Source: Sphingobacteriales bacterium (GTDB lineage Bacteria; Bacteroidota; Bacteroidia; Sphingobacteriales; Sphingobacteriaceae). From it: DNA of 39,473 bases. The notes beneath the pieces are model-generated. The model worked only from the letters and a program-made list of their open reading frames with translations, searched no databases and was not told where the DNA came from. The stretch spans positions 1-39,473 of the forward strand of contig JACXVB010000025.1 in the NCBI GenBank assembly GCA_014763615.1. The letters are read 5' to 3'. The translations under genes were made by a program, and so were the position numbers. Of the stretch, positions 32,591 to 39,473 are shown piece after piece (position 1 is the stretch's first letter; each line of letters begins with the position of its first letter).

Positions 32591-34480
32591 TTAAACTAAA
32601 GGAAATCTAAGTTCAAATTCAGAGCCTTTGTCTTTCTCGCTCTTCACGCTGATGCTTCCACTCATGCGTTTCACCATATTGCTCACGTAACTCAAACCTA
32701 AACCAAAGCCTTTTACATCATGTAAATTGCCGGTTGGGATGCGGTAAAACTGCTCAAATATCTTTTTCTGTTGATCTCTACTCATGCCAATTCCTTTATC
32801 TGCCACTTTTATCACCATTTGGTTTCCCTGATTTTCTGTTGTAATGATAATTTCTGGCCTTTCTTTACTGTATTTATTGGCATTATCAATCAGGTTAAAA
32901 ATAGCATTAGATAAATGCAACTCGTCTCCCATCACCTTTGCTTTAGCCGCTTCTAAATGTAAAGAAATAATCGTCTCTTTTTTTTGTAATTGCAAACTCA
33001 TGCTATCCACCACGGTAGCAATCAGCTCGTTCATATCCAATTCCTTATTCTCTAATTTGAGGTCTTCTTTATCAATTTTTGCGATATTCAAAACTCTTTC
33101 GATATGATTTCCTAAGCGCACATTCTCATCATAAATAATATTAGCGAGCTTATTTACACGAGAAATATTTTCATTGATTTCGGGATCTCTTAAGGCCTCA
33201 CTCGCAATCATGATGGTGGCTACCGGTGTTTTAAACTCATGTGTCATGTTGTTGATGAAATCTGTTTTCATCTCAGAAATCTTTTTCTGTTTTAAAATAG
33301 AAAGAATGGTATAGCCAAAACTTCCGACAAGAATTAATAACAAAGCAGCCGATAAAAGTAGGATACTATTCATGTTTCTGAGAATAAGGCTGTTTTTATC
33401 CGGAAAAGTTACGGTTAAAACTCCTGCATCCCTCACCATATCTTTACTAAATAAAGCCGTTTGATAGGTGTTTGCGGGTAGAAAGGCTTGTTGATTATTT
33501 GCCGATGCGGTACTAAAAATCACTGAATCCTCACGATTAGAACTGATTTTATAGTTATAATTTAAGTTGATGCCATGATTAGCCAACTCTAAAGCCAGCA
33601 AAGAATCTATGGTTTCTGGCTGCACCCTTTTGGATAAGGGCGTATTTACTTGTTGTAATTCTGAAGCAATATCTTCAAAAACATTAATCTTATTATTAGC
33701 TCTTTGCAGCGAATCAATATAGCTACTCACCTTTTTGGCTTGGCGCTCCACTTGTCTTTTTTGCGATGCCAATTGCAATTCGCGTTCAGAAATACCTGTT
33801 AAAAAATTTGGTTTAGGGATGGTTTTCATCACCGGACCCAAAACCGGATCTTGCACCACGTAGGTTCTCACGGTATCAATCACCGGATAACCTCTTTTCA
33901 CCACTTTATTAATGATTTGCCTGCGAGGAGATTCCACTAAAGATTGCCTCATGATGCTGTGGGTAATACCAAATTCATCCACCACTTCATCAATATCAAT
34001 TCTAAAATTAAAGTCGGTAGGTGCTGGCTGGTCTAAAGAAACCGGTCCGTTATAAACCAATTGATAAGGATATCTACTCCTCACCAAACTATCACGCAAT
34101 CTAAATATACTATCAGATTTAGCCTGATTAGCTTTCATTGATTTTACAAAAGCGATGATAGAAGCCTCTTTCTTTTCTTTTCTGATTTCTACTGCTGTTT
34201 TGTGACGCGGTTCCTTTACCTGCCAATTTGACTTTGCTTGTTCTACTTTTTTATGGAATGCTCTTTTATACTGATTATCTACTTTTTGAGTTAAAAAAAC
34301 CAAGGCTTCCTTTTTTTCTAATTTATCAGAAACATTATTTAGAGCGTCATCAACCGCTTGATCAAAAAGTTGAGATTTTAAAGTGTAGGATTCTCTGAGG
34401 AAGTAATACTGCATGGCCATTACCCCTATCAAAGCAAAACTCATTAAGCCTATAATTAAACTGATACTTTTACGCTTCAT
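32591..34480 (-). CDS. Sensor histidine kinase
   Basis: A 629-aa kinase: TM1 at about residues 6-28, a sensor region of about 325 residues with coiled-coil-like Lys/Gln-rich parts, TM2 near 365-390 (SILLLSAALLLILVGSFGY), dimerisation/phosphoacceptor motif NNMTHEFKTPVATI, and an ATPase domain with LIDNANKYS (N box), VADKGIGMS (G1) and GFGLGLSYV (G2). ATG 34480 is preferred to the TTG at 34486. The signal is unknown. A TAnnTTTG box ends only 8 bp upstream of this ATG, so the mRNA may be nearly leaderless. Confidence 0.95.
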   Translation of the reverse strand: MKRKSISLIIGLMSFALIGVMAMQYYFLRESYTLKSQLFDQAVDDALNNVSDKLEKKEALVFLTQKVDNQYKRAFHKKVEQAKSNWQVKEPRHKTAVEIRKEKKEASIIAFVKSMKANQAKSDSIFRLRDSLVRSRYPYQLVYNGPVSLDQPAPTDFNFRIDIDEVVDEFGITHSIMRQSLVESPRRQIINKVVKRGYPVIDTVRTYVVQDPVLGPVMKTIPKPNFLTGISERELQLASQKRQVERQAKKVSSYIDSLQRANNKINVFEDIASELQQVNTPLSKRVQPETIDSLLALELANHGINLNYNYKISSNREDSVIFSTASANNQQAFLPANTYQTALFSKDMVRDAGVLTVTFPDKNSLILRNMNSILLLSAALLLILVGSFGYTILSILKQKKISEMKTDFINNMTHEFKTPVATIMIASEALRDPEINENISRVNKLANIIYDENVRLGNHIERVLNIAKIDKEDLKLENKELDMNELIATVVDSMSLQLQKKETIISLHLEAAKAKVMGDELHLSNAIFNLIDNANKYSKERPEIIITTENQGNQMVIKVADKGIGMSRDQQKKIFEQFYRIPTGNLHDVKGFGLGLSYVSNMVKRMSGSISVKSEKDKGSEFELRFPLV

Positions 34481-34487
34481 CTCCAAA

Positions 34488-34495
34488 CAAATATA
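34488..34495 (-). promoter_or_regulatory. -7 box of the histidine kinase operon
   Basis: TATATTTG on the minus strand, 8 bp upstream of the kinase ATG. Initiation would fall at or just before the start codon. No clear -33 element; activator control from the TTAACA repeats (28-64 bp upstream) is plausible. Confidence 0.55.
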
Positions 34496-34522
34496 AGTCT
34501 ATTGATTTTTCTGTGATTTTGT

Positions 34523-34559
34523 TTAACAATTTTTAACATTCATTAACAGTGTATTAACA
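34523..34559. promoter_or_regulatory. Four TTAACA repeats, likely response-regulator operator
   Basis: TTAACA occurs at 34523, 34533, 34543 and 34554, a spacing of 10, 10 and 11 bp, one helical turn each. This is the typical tandem half-site pattern bound by OmpR-family regulators. It lies between the kinase operon and the divergent secreted-protein gene, just upstream of the -7 box at 34581. Confidence 0.75.
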
Positions 34560-34580
34560 AAATAAAGTGGTTGAAAAATG

Positions 34581-34588
34581 TAAATTTG
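34581..34588 (+). promoter_or_regulatory. -7 box of the secreted T9SS-domain protein gene
   Basis: TAAATTTG matches TAnnTTTG; initiation near 34595 gives a leader of about 16 nt. The fourth TTAACA repeat lies 21 bp upstream, at the place of a -33 element, which suggests activation by the regulator. Confidence 0.6.
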
Positions 34589-34610
34589 AGTTCATCAATT
34601 ATTAAAAGTC

Positions 34611-35555
34611 ATGAATAAAAAGCTAACCTTACTAAACATCATCATGATTATCCTATTTTTTGGTTTAAACCGAGTTCAGGCTCAAAATCAAAACTTCAAC
34701 CAAAACCAAGAGAACCTCAACATTACCATCAATAATGGAGATACCATTATTAACGGTAAAAACTTCAAAACTATTTCTGAGGCGGAAAAAGCTCAGCTCA
34801 GAAAGAAGATGAATATCCTTTCAGACAAAAACGGAACAAGAATAGCTATTGGTTCGCCCCATATCTATAAAAGGGTTAAAATGATTAAGAAAATGAATGG
34901 AGATTCTGTAATTGTTGATTCTAACGAAGTAAGATTTTATTCTTTTAACGAAGAAAAACCAATGGCTTGGGAATTTAAAAACGATAGCTTACATCGTTTT
35001 AAATTTTACAATAATCCAGATTCCCTATCTAAAATTTTAATAACGCCAATGGGTGAAGACAATTACATGAATATAGACCCTAAAATGGTTCATCCTAGAT
35101 GGTCTCCAGAATTTGATAGGATGCCCATTTTCAGAGGGAAAAATCAAATGTTAATGCGCTCAATAAAACCCAACTCTAGTAATTTTAATTATACCATTAC
35201 CGATAAAGATGGTTTTAGTACAGAAGAGCACATCAACATTTCAGACCCTAGCAAAGGAGATTTAAAATCTTTATTTAAAGATGAAAATAAAGACGTCCAC
35301 AGTTTAGAAATTAAGAATTTAATCTTTTATCCAAACTTTGATAGTGGCAAAACAACCATAGGATTTACCGTTCCGGATAAAGGTCTGTTGAGCATAAAAT
35401 TAGTGGATAATGAGGGCAATATCATTTTCTCTGAAAATAGAAACTTAACGTCGCTAATGTATAGCCGCTCTTTTGATTGGCATAAAAACGGAATTTATTA
35501 TTTAGAGGTGAGTTCTGGAAAGAAAAGCTTTATCAAGAAAGTGATTAAGAACTAG
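34611..35555 (+). CDS. Secreted protein with a T9SS type A-like C-terminal domain
   Basis: A 314-aa protein with a signal peptide (LLNIIMIILFFGLNRVQAQ), a Gln/Asn-rich start of the mature protein, a middle region of unknown fold and a C-terminal ~85 residues resembling the T9SS sorting domain: IKNLIFYPNFDSGKTTIGF, SIKLVDNEGNIIF, NGIYYLEV and the final KKVIKN. It is divergent from a two-component system and shares its operator region, so it is probably the regulon target. I do not recognise the middle part. Confidence 0.8.
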   Translation: MNKKLTLLNIIMIILFFGLNRVQAQNQNFNQNQENLNITINNGDTIINGKNFKTISEAEKAQLRKKMNILSDKNGTRIAIGSPHIYKRVKMIKKMNGDSVIVDSNEVRFYSFNEEKPMAWEFKNDSLHRFKFYNNPDSLSKILITPMGEDNYMNIDPKMVHPRWSPEFDRMPIFRGKNQMLMRSIKPNSSNFNYTITDKDGFSTEEHINISDPSKGDLKSLFKDENKDVHSLEIKNLIFYPNFDSGKTTIGFTVPDKGLLSIKLVDNEGNIIFSENRNLTSLMYSRSFDWHKNGIYYLEVSSGKKSFIKKVIKN

Positions 35556-35582
35556 TTTTGTGGTTAAAAATGGTTACCAGAG

Positions 35583-35612
35583 GCATCCTTTTGAAAAAAA
35601 GGGTGCTTTTTT
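35583..35612 (+). terminator. Intrinsic terminator after the secreted protein gene
   Basis: Ten-bp stem GCATCCTTTT / AAAAGGGTGC with GAAA loop and one T-G pair, then six T residues. Confidence 0.88.
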
Positions 35613-35623
35613 AATGCCATAAA

Positions 35624-35660
35624 AAAAAGCGGTCAACTTGGGGAGTTGAAACCGCTTTTT
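35624..35660. terminator. Bidirectional terminator
   Basis: AAAAAGCGGT / ACCGCTTTTT (35624-35633, 35651-35660) with an inner CAACT/AGTTG stem. The flanking A and T runs allow function on either strand; it lies between convergent genes and probably ends the DUF3127 transcript on the minus strand. Confidence 0.85.
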
Positions 35661-35688
35661 ATCGCATTGTAATTAGAAAATAGGCTCT

Positions 35689-36057
35689 TTAAAATGGAAG
35701 ATCGTCATCTTCACCCGGATCAGCACTGATATCTACCGGTGGTGCGTATTCAGGCATTGGCGAACCTGTAGATTCTGCCCCTAAAACGTTTACCTTCCAT
35801 AATTGCAAAGTATTGAAATACTGTTTCTTTCCAGTTTTGTCTGTCCACTCTCTACCTTTAAGGTTAAAGAAAACTTCAACGTCATTACCCACCTTTAAAT
35901 TGTCTAAAAGAGCGCAACGATCTTGGATGGCTTCAAACTTCACAAACTCAGGATATTGTGGATTTTCTGCAAATTCCACTATCAACTCTCTCTTTCTAAA
36001 GGTATCGGTAACATTCATTACATCCGATACATCATGAACTTTCCCTTTAATATCCAT
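35689..36057 (-). CDS. DUF3127 protein with an SSB-like acidic C-terminal tip
   Basis: A 122-aa protein matching DUF3127, a Bacteroidota OB-fold-like family (core RKRELIVEFAENPQYPEF, VEVFFNLKGREWTDKTGKKQ, NTLQLWKV). A Pro/Ser-rich linker leads to the tip DPGEDDDLPF, closely like the DDDIPF tip by which single-stranded DNA-binding protein recruits repair and replication partners. It may thus bind ssDNA and the same partners; this is inference. The gene is alone, divergent from the RNA methyltransferase. Confidence 0.85.
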   Translation of the reverse strand: MDIKGKVHDVSDVMNVTDTFRKRELIVEFAENPQYPEFVKFEAIQDRCALLDNLKVGNDVEVFFNLKGREWTDKTGKKQYFNTLQLWKVNVLGAESTGSPMPEYAPPVDISADPGEDDDLPF

Positions 36058-36121
36058 TTATTATTTCTTTGAATTCTAATTTCAAATCTCTAAAATTTAT
36101 TTGAGTAAATTGCGCCTTCTT

Positions 36122-37282
36122 ATGGATCAAGTTTTCAACACTCCTGCAAAGGTGATCATCACCTGCAATAAAAGATTAGCACCTTACCTTGAAAAAGAGG
36201 TGGTAGAATTAGGCTTTAAACCGCTTCGAGTTTTTGGTACTGGCGTTGAGCTAAAAATCAGCTTAAACGATTGTATCAGGCTGAATCTCAACCTCAGATG
36301 CGCCTCGCAGGTTTTGTATAGCCTACATGAATTTACTGCAGAAAACCCTGATGAATTACACCAAAAATTGAGTGCATTGGCATGGGAAAAACTCATTGAT
36401 TTTAGTGGATATTTTTCTGTGACCTCTAATGTGGATAACCCCACGATTACCACGCCACTTTTTGCCAACTTAAGAGTAAAAGATGCGATTGTTGATAGAA
36501 TTAAGTCGATTCATAAAATCAGACCCGACTCTGGTTCTGACTATTCAAAAGCTGTGATTCATCTCTATTGGAAAAATGAAAAAGCAGAAATTTTTATTGA
36601 TACTTCTGGAGAAACTTTAGCCAAACACAGCTATAGAAAAATTCCTGGGAAAGCACCTATGTTAGAAGCTTTAGCCTCGGGGACTATTTTAGCAAGTGCT
36701 TGGGATCAAAAATCAAATTTTATAAACCCGATGTGCGGTTCTGGAACTTTGGCTATTGAAGCTGCACTAATTGCTACTAAAAGAGCACCGGGTTTGTTAA
36801 GGATGAATTATGGTTTTATGCACATTTTAGGTTATGAGGAAGAAGTGTTTTTTGCCGAGCGTAGAGCATTGAAAGACCAAATTGTAAAGCAAATAGATTT
36901 TAAGATTATCGCTACTGATATTTCTGATGATGCGATAGAAATTTCTATTAAAAATGCAAAGACTGCTGGCGTGGATCAGCTCATAGATTTTCGGGTTTGT
37001 GATTTTGCCGAAACTGAAATTCCAGAAGGAAAAGGAGTGGTGATGTTTAACCCAGAGTATGGAGAACGTTTAGGCGTTCATTCTAAATTGGAAGCTACCT
37101 ACAAACGCATCGGTGATTTTATGAAGCAAGAATGTAAAGGCTATTACGGTTATATTTTCACCGGAAACCCAGATTTAGCCAAGAAAATTGGATTAAAAGC
37201 TTCTAAAAGAATTGAGTTTTACAACGGGAAATTAGATTGCAGACTATTAGAATATGAGTTGTATGATGGCAGCAGGAGGTAG
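36122..37282 (+). CDS. THUMP-domain class I RNA methyltransferase (RlmL-like)
   Basis: A 386-aa enzyme of the UPF0020/RlmL class. N-terminal THUMP-containing region (VIITCNKRLAPYLEKEVVEL to about residue 160), a link DTSGETLAKHSYRKIPGKAP, SAM motif I FINPMCGSGTLAIEAAL and IIATDISDDAIEI. The catalytic motif, normally NPPYGER, is NPEYGER (MFNPEYGERLG). It probably methylates guanine N2 in 23S rRNA or tRNA. ATG 36122 is chosen over TTG 36101 because homologues I know begin near this point. Confidence 0.88.
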   Translation: MDQVFNTPAKVIITCNKRLAPYLEKEVVELGFKPLRVFGTGVELKISLNDCIRLNLNLRCASQVLYSLHEFTAENPDELHQKLSALAWEKLIDFSGYFSVTSNVDNPTITTPLFANLRVKDAIVDRIKSIHKIRPDSGSDYSKAVIHLYWKNEKAEIFIDTSGETLAKHSYRKIPGKAPMLEALASGTILASAWDQKSNFINPMCGSGTLAIEAALIATKRAPGLLRMNYGFMHILGYEEEVFFAERRALKDQIVKQIDFKIIATDISDDAIEISIKNAKTAGVDQLIDFRVCDFAETEIPEGKGVVMFNPEYGERLGVHSKLEATYKRIGDFMKQECKGYYGYIFTGNPDLAKKIGLKASKRIEFYNGKLDCRLLEYELYDGSRR

Positions 37283-37288
37283 AAAATC

Positions 37289-37684
37289 TTATAAAAACCT
37301 ACTGCGCAACTCGGGGGTGGGCACCATACATTGTTGCTTCTTACCAAACCATTGGTAACGGTTTTTTGCAATTATACGGTAAACAAAGTCTCTTAAAAAT
37401 CTGGGGAAAAGTAGCAAAAACTTTGCGGTAAACTGATATCCTTTGAGTGCTTTCAGAATATTTAAAGCCGCATCAGATTGGGTGTAAACCTGTTCTCCAT
37501 CAATTAAAATAATAGATTTTAATTCATTTGGATTTAGACCCTGCTTATCCAAAAAATCTTGTGCAAAATCAGATTGTAAAGCAGCAAATTTGAACAATTT
37601 CTGATGATCTTTTTTAATCACGAATTGAACAGAGCCATTGCAAAGATTGCAAACACCATCAAATAAGATAATTTTTTCTTGCAT
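37289..37684 (-). CDS. DCC-family thiol-disulfide oxidoreductase (DUF393)
   Basis: A 131-aa protein that starts with the family motif FDGVCNLCNGSVQF (DxxCxxC), a thioredoxin-like CxxC redox site. Further family segments are FKFAALQSDFAQDFL and YTQSDAALNILKAL. Its partner and substrate are unknown. It converges with the methyltransferase gene with only 6 bp between stops. Confidence 0.9.
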   Translation of the reverse strand: MQEKIILFDGVCNLCNGSVQFVIKKDHQKLFKFAALQSDFAQDFLDKQGLNPNELKSIILIDGEQVYTQSDAALNILKALKGYQFTAKFLLLFPRFLRDFVYRIIAKNRYQWFGKKQQCMVPTPELRSRFL

Positions 37685-37769
37685 CTACTTCATAAAGCTA
37701 CAAATCTACCGGATTTTTTTAAAAGCTTCTTATTAATTGGTTTTTATATTACAAATAACCCTTAAAGAC

Positions 37770-37892
37770 AGACGGTGCGACCATAAACCGACTGACAAAA
37801 AGCTCACTTACATTTAGTACATTTGGTTTTGCCAGTCATTGAAGTCTAAGCTTAGCAAAACCAAAAAAGCTGAATTGTCCCACCGCACAAAA
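37770..37892. repeat. Nested palindromic intergenic element
   Basis: A perfect 11-bp inverted repeat, TTTGGTTTTGC at 37822-37832 and GCAAAACCAAA at 37855-37865, is flanked by AGCT on both sides and further out by CGGTG/CACCG. The whole forms an imperfect palindrome of about 110 nt with a 22-nt centre. It lies just upstream of a promoter and the DNA methyltransferase gene. It resembles a small structured mobile element or recombination site; I cannot name a family with certainty. Confidence 0.6.
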
Positions 37893-37906
37893 TTCATCTA
37901 CAACAG

Positions 37907-37938
37907 TTTGACAGAACCAAATTTATTACATATTTTTG
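37907..37938 (+). promoter_or_regulatory. Promoter of the DNA methyltransferase gene
   Basis: TTTG (37907-37910), a 20-bp spacer and TATTTTTG (37931-37938) fit the Bacteroidota TTTG/TAnnTTTG consensus exactly. The start would be near 37945, 15 nt before ATG 37960; the in-frame TTG at 37936 lies in the box and is excluded. Confidence 0.8.
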
Positions 37939-37959
37939 TTACTTAAAGTCAGCACGACA

Positions 37960-39339
37960 ATGATTAAAAAAGGAATACTCAATCAACTCATACAAACTCA
38001 CGACTTGACAAGTCTTGAGAAGCATTTGATTTATTCCTACTTGACAAGTAACAAACTCAGCTTTGACCAAAATCCAATACTGAAAAGCTATTTCAAGGAC
38101 TTTGAACAAAATCCGCAACTCTATTTTGACACTTCCTCACTTCATATTTCAAGTATCAAAGAACTTGAAAATTATTTGGAGTTAATTATTCCGGTTGGCG
38201 ACAGAAAATTTAATGGTGCATTTTTCACACCGGACTACATCATTGACTTTATCATAAACGAAATACAACCGAAAGAGAACGACACCAATCTTGACCCAAG
38301 TTGCGGTTGTGGTGCATTTTTAGTTGGCTTGACAGACTATTACAAAAGGACTTTTAATAAACCTATCAAGAAAATAATCAAGGAAAATATTTTTGGCTCC
38401 GACATTCTGGAATACAACATTCATAGGGCTAAACTTATATTGACAATTTACGCTTTACAAAATGGTGAGCAATTAAAAGACACCGACTTTAATTTATATC
38501 ATCAAGACAGCTTAAGAACAAGCTGGAAAATGAGTTTTGACAACATAGTTGGAAACCCACCTTATGTGAAATTTCAAGACCTCACAGACGATAACAGAAA
38601 CTATTTAGCAAAACATTGGACTACGGTTGAAGGTGGCTCCTTCAATTTATACTTTGCTTTTTTTGAACTTGGTTACAAGCTATTAAAACCAACAGGTAAA
38701 CTTGGCTACATAACACCAAACAATTACTTCACATCATTAGCAGGAGAAGCGTTACGAAAATATTTTTTGCATCAAAAATGTGTTACACGAATTATTGATT
38801 TTAGCCACAAAAAAGTGTTTGACGCACAAACTTACACGGCAATAACTTTTTTGAACAAACAGCAAAACGAAGCAATTACCTATGACCGAATTAAAGATGG
38901 TTACAGCCCCGAAGAGTTTTTACCAAATGCCAACGGTTCGCCAAATTATATTAGAGAACTAAATTTTAAAAAGTGGCGTTTGCTAAAAACAGACGAACAA
39001 CAAAACATCAAAACAATTGGCAAACCAATTGGTAAACTGTTTGAAATTTGCGTTGGTATTGCAACGCTTAAAGACGATATATTTTTTATTGATGGCACAA
39101 AAACAAATAACGGTTGCTATTTAAAAACAACGGACAACGGAACTTTTGAAATTGAAAAAGGAGCAGTAAAACCAGTTTACAAAATTTCCGATTTCAAAAC
39201 ACAAGAAGATAATTATTTGGGCGTTCCCCTATCGGGTCGGGCTTTCCGTTCCAATCTTTTTGTTCGTTCCTCACAAAAAGGATTTACACTTCAATCCCTA
39301 ACGCAAAATCCGCAAACAATAACTAAACTAACAGCATAA
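37960..39339 (+). CDS. Eco57I/TaqI-class N6-adenine DNA methyltransferase, C-terminus disrupted
   Basis: A 459-aa protein with motif X (GAFFTPDYIIDF), motif I (NLDPSCGCGAFLVGL) and the catalytic NPPY (NIVGNPPYVKF), then the start of a target-recognition region. Family members are usually longer, near 550 aa or more. From about residue 420 the sequence becomes unlike the family (LGVPLSGRAFRSNLFVRSSQ), exactly where a palindromic element begins (39219). The gene uses GAC/AAC codons more than its neighbours, a sign of transfer. It is probably inactive or of altered specificity. Confidence 0.8.
   Translation: MIKKGILNQLIQTHDLTSLEKHLIYSYLTSNKLSFDQNPILKSYFKDFEQNPQLYFDTSSLHISSIKELENYLELIIPVGDRKFNGAFFTPDYIIDFIINEIQPKENDTNLDPSCGCGAFLVGLTDYYKRTFNKPIKKIIKENIFGSDILEYNIHRAKLILTIYALQNGEQLKDTDFNLYHQDSLRTSWKMSFDNIVGNPPYVKFQDLTDDNRNYLAKHWTTVEGGSFNLYFAFFELGYKLLKPTGKLGYITPNNYFTSLAGEALRKYFLHQKCVTRIIDFSHKKVFDAQTYTAITFLNKQQNEAITYDRIKDGYSPEEFLPNANGSPNYIRELNFKKWRLLKTDEQQNIKTIGKPIGKLFEICVGIATLKDDIFFIDGTKTNNGCYLKTTDNGTFEIEKGAVKPVYKISDFKTQEDNYLGVPLSGRAFRSNLFVRSSQKGFTLQSLTQNPQTITKLTA
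39219..39304. mobile_element. Palindromic element inside the methyltransferase 3' end
   Basis: The segment begins GGGCGTTCCCC and ends CCCTAACGC, inverted at its ends (GCGTT/AACGC), with an inner hairpin AATCTTTTTGT / ACAAAAAGGATT. It is read through by the methyltransferase frame, giving the odd C-terminus. Similar short sequences are familiar to me from other Bacteroidota genomes as intergenic repeats, but I could not search. Confidence 0.55.
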
Positions 39340-39380
39340 TGGAAACTATAAAACTTACATCAGAAAATCTAAAAATGTAA
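39339..39380 (+). pseudogene. 13-codon gene stub
   Basis: An ATG overlapping the methyltransferase stop (TAATG) opens METIKLTSENLKM and a stop. The TAATG coupling looks like the start of a second operon gene (often the restriction endonuclease) that has been cut off; only this N-terminus remains before the hairpin at 39408. Confidence 0.4.
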
Positions 39381-39407
39381 GTTCAAGTAATAAGTGCAAC
39401 AGGCTTT

Positions 39408-39460
39408 AAACCCTAAAGGAACGAAGTTGAGCGTAGCGAAACGAAGTTCCTTTAGGGTTT
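39408..39460. repeat. 15-bp perfect inverted repeat near the window end
   Basis: AAACCCTAAAGGAAC (39408-39422) and GTTCCTTTAGGGTTT (39446-39460) are exact complements around a 23-nt loop. It may be the end of a mobile element or a large intergenic hairpin; what follows is outside the window. Confidence 0.7.
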
Positions 39461-39473
39461 GGGCTGACAATAC

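Overview
The window is about 39.5 kb of AT-rich chromosome from a member of the Bacteroidota, most likely family Sphingobacteriaceae (Pedobacter-like). This rests on a GldD gliding lipoprotein, a DUF3127 protein, a secreted protein with a T9SS-type C-terminal domain, Bacteroidota-style promoters (a -7 box TAnnTTTG in front of many genes) and almost no classical Shine-Dalgarno sites. The genus is an inference.

Layout. (1) 1-395: short palindromic repeats. (2) 396-4976, minus strand: a fluoride-stress operon. A Bacteroidota promoter and a recognisable fluoride (crcB) riboswitch at 4903-4962 lead into an unknown 143-aa protein, enolase (the classic fluoride-inhibited enzyme), a CLC-F type F-/H+ antiporter, a DUF190 protein, a Fluc/CrcB channel and a UspA protein. 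(3) 5007-8064, minus: four-gene operon of membrane and secreted proteins (EamA transporter, PAP2 phosphatase, class II cyclic-nucleotide phosphodiesterase, zinc-dependent phospholipase C/nuclease-like protein). (4) 8186-10323, plus: tryptophan 2,3-dioxygenase and branched-chain aminotransferase. (5) 10329-20652, minus: serine hydrolase, AsmA-like protein, LolC/E-type permease, glyoxalase II-like protein, DUF3887 alpha/beta hydrolase, GldD, shikimate dehydrogenase, phosphosulfolactate synthase homologue and a TPR protein. (6) 20961-22582, plus: an ALDH7-type aldehyde dehydrogenase with a clear terminator.

(7) 22.7-31.9 kb is a defence/toxin island, mostly on the minus strand. It holds a decayed RhuM gene; a three-gene toxin-antitoxin-SecB-like chaperone (TAC) module with a 22-bp palindrome at its predicted start site; a 1329-aa restriction-modification polypeptide that joins a GIY-YIG-like nuclease, an SF2 helicase and an Eco57I-type methyltransferase, with a separate 336-aa methyltransferase-like partner; an MNT nucleotidyltransferase with a truncated HEPN partner; and a small antitoxin with a frameshifted PIN toxin. 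The right edge is marked by a second copy of the last ~20 codons of the neighbouring response-regulator gene, which differs from the real gene only at synonymous sites.

(8) 31.9-35.6 kb: a histidine kinase/response regulator pair diverges from a secreted T9SS-domain protein; the shared intergenic region carries four TTAACA repeats spaced 10-11 bp apart, a likely operator. (9) 35.7-37.7 kb: DUF3127 protein with an SSB-like acidic tip, an rRNA/tRNA methyltransferase of the RlmL class and a DCC-family thiol-disulfide protein. (10) 37.77 kb to the end: a nested palindrome, a strong promoter and an Eco57I/TaqI-class DNA methyltransferase whose C-terminus runs into a palindromic element, then a 13-codon gene stub and a 15-bp inverted repeat. 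This looks like a second, degraded mobile restriction-modification locus.

The best candidates for undescribed biology are the TAC module, the GIY-YIG/helicase/methyltransferase enzyme with its partner, and the unknown first gene of the fluoride operon.
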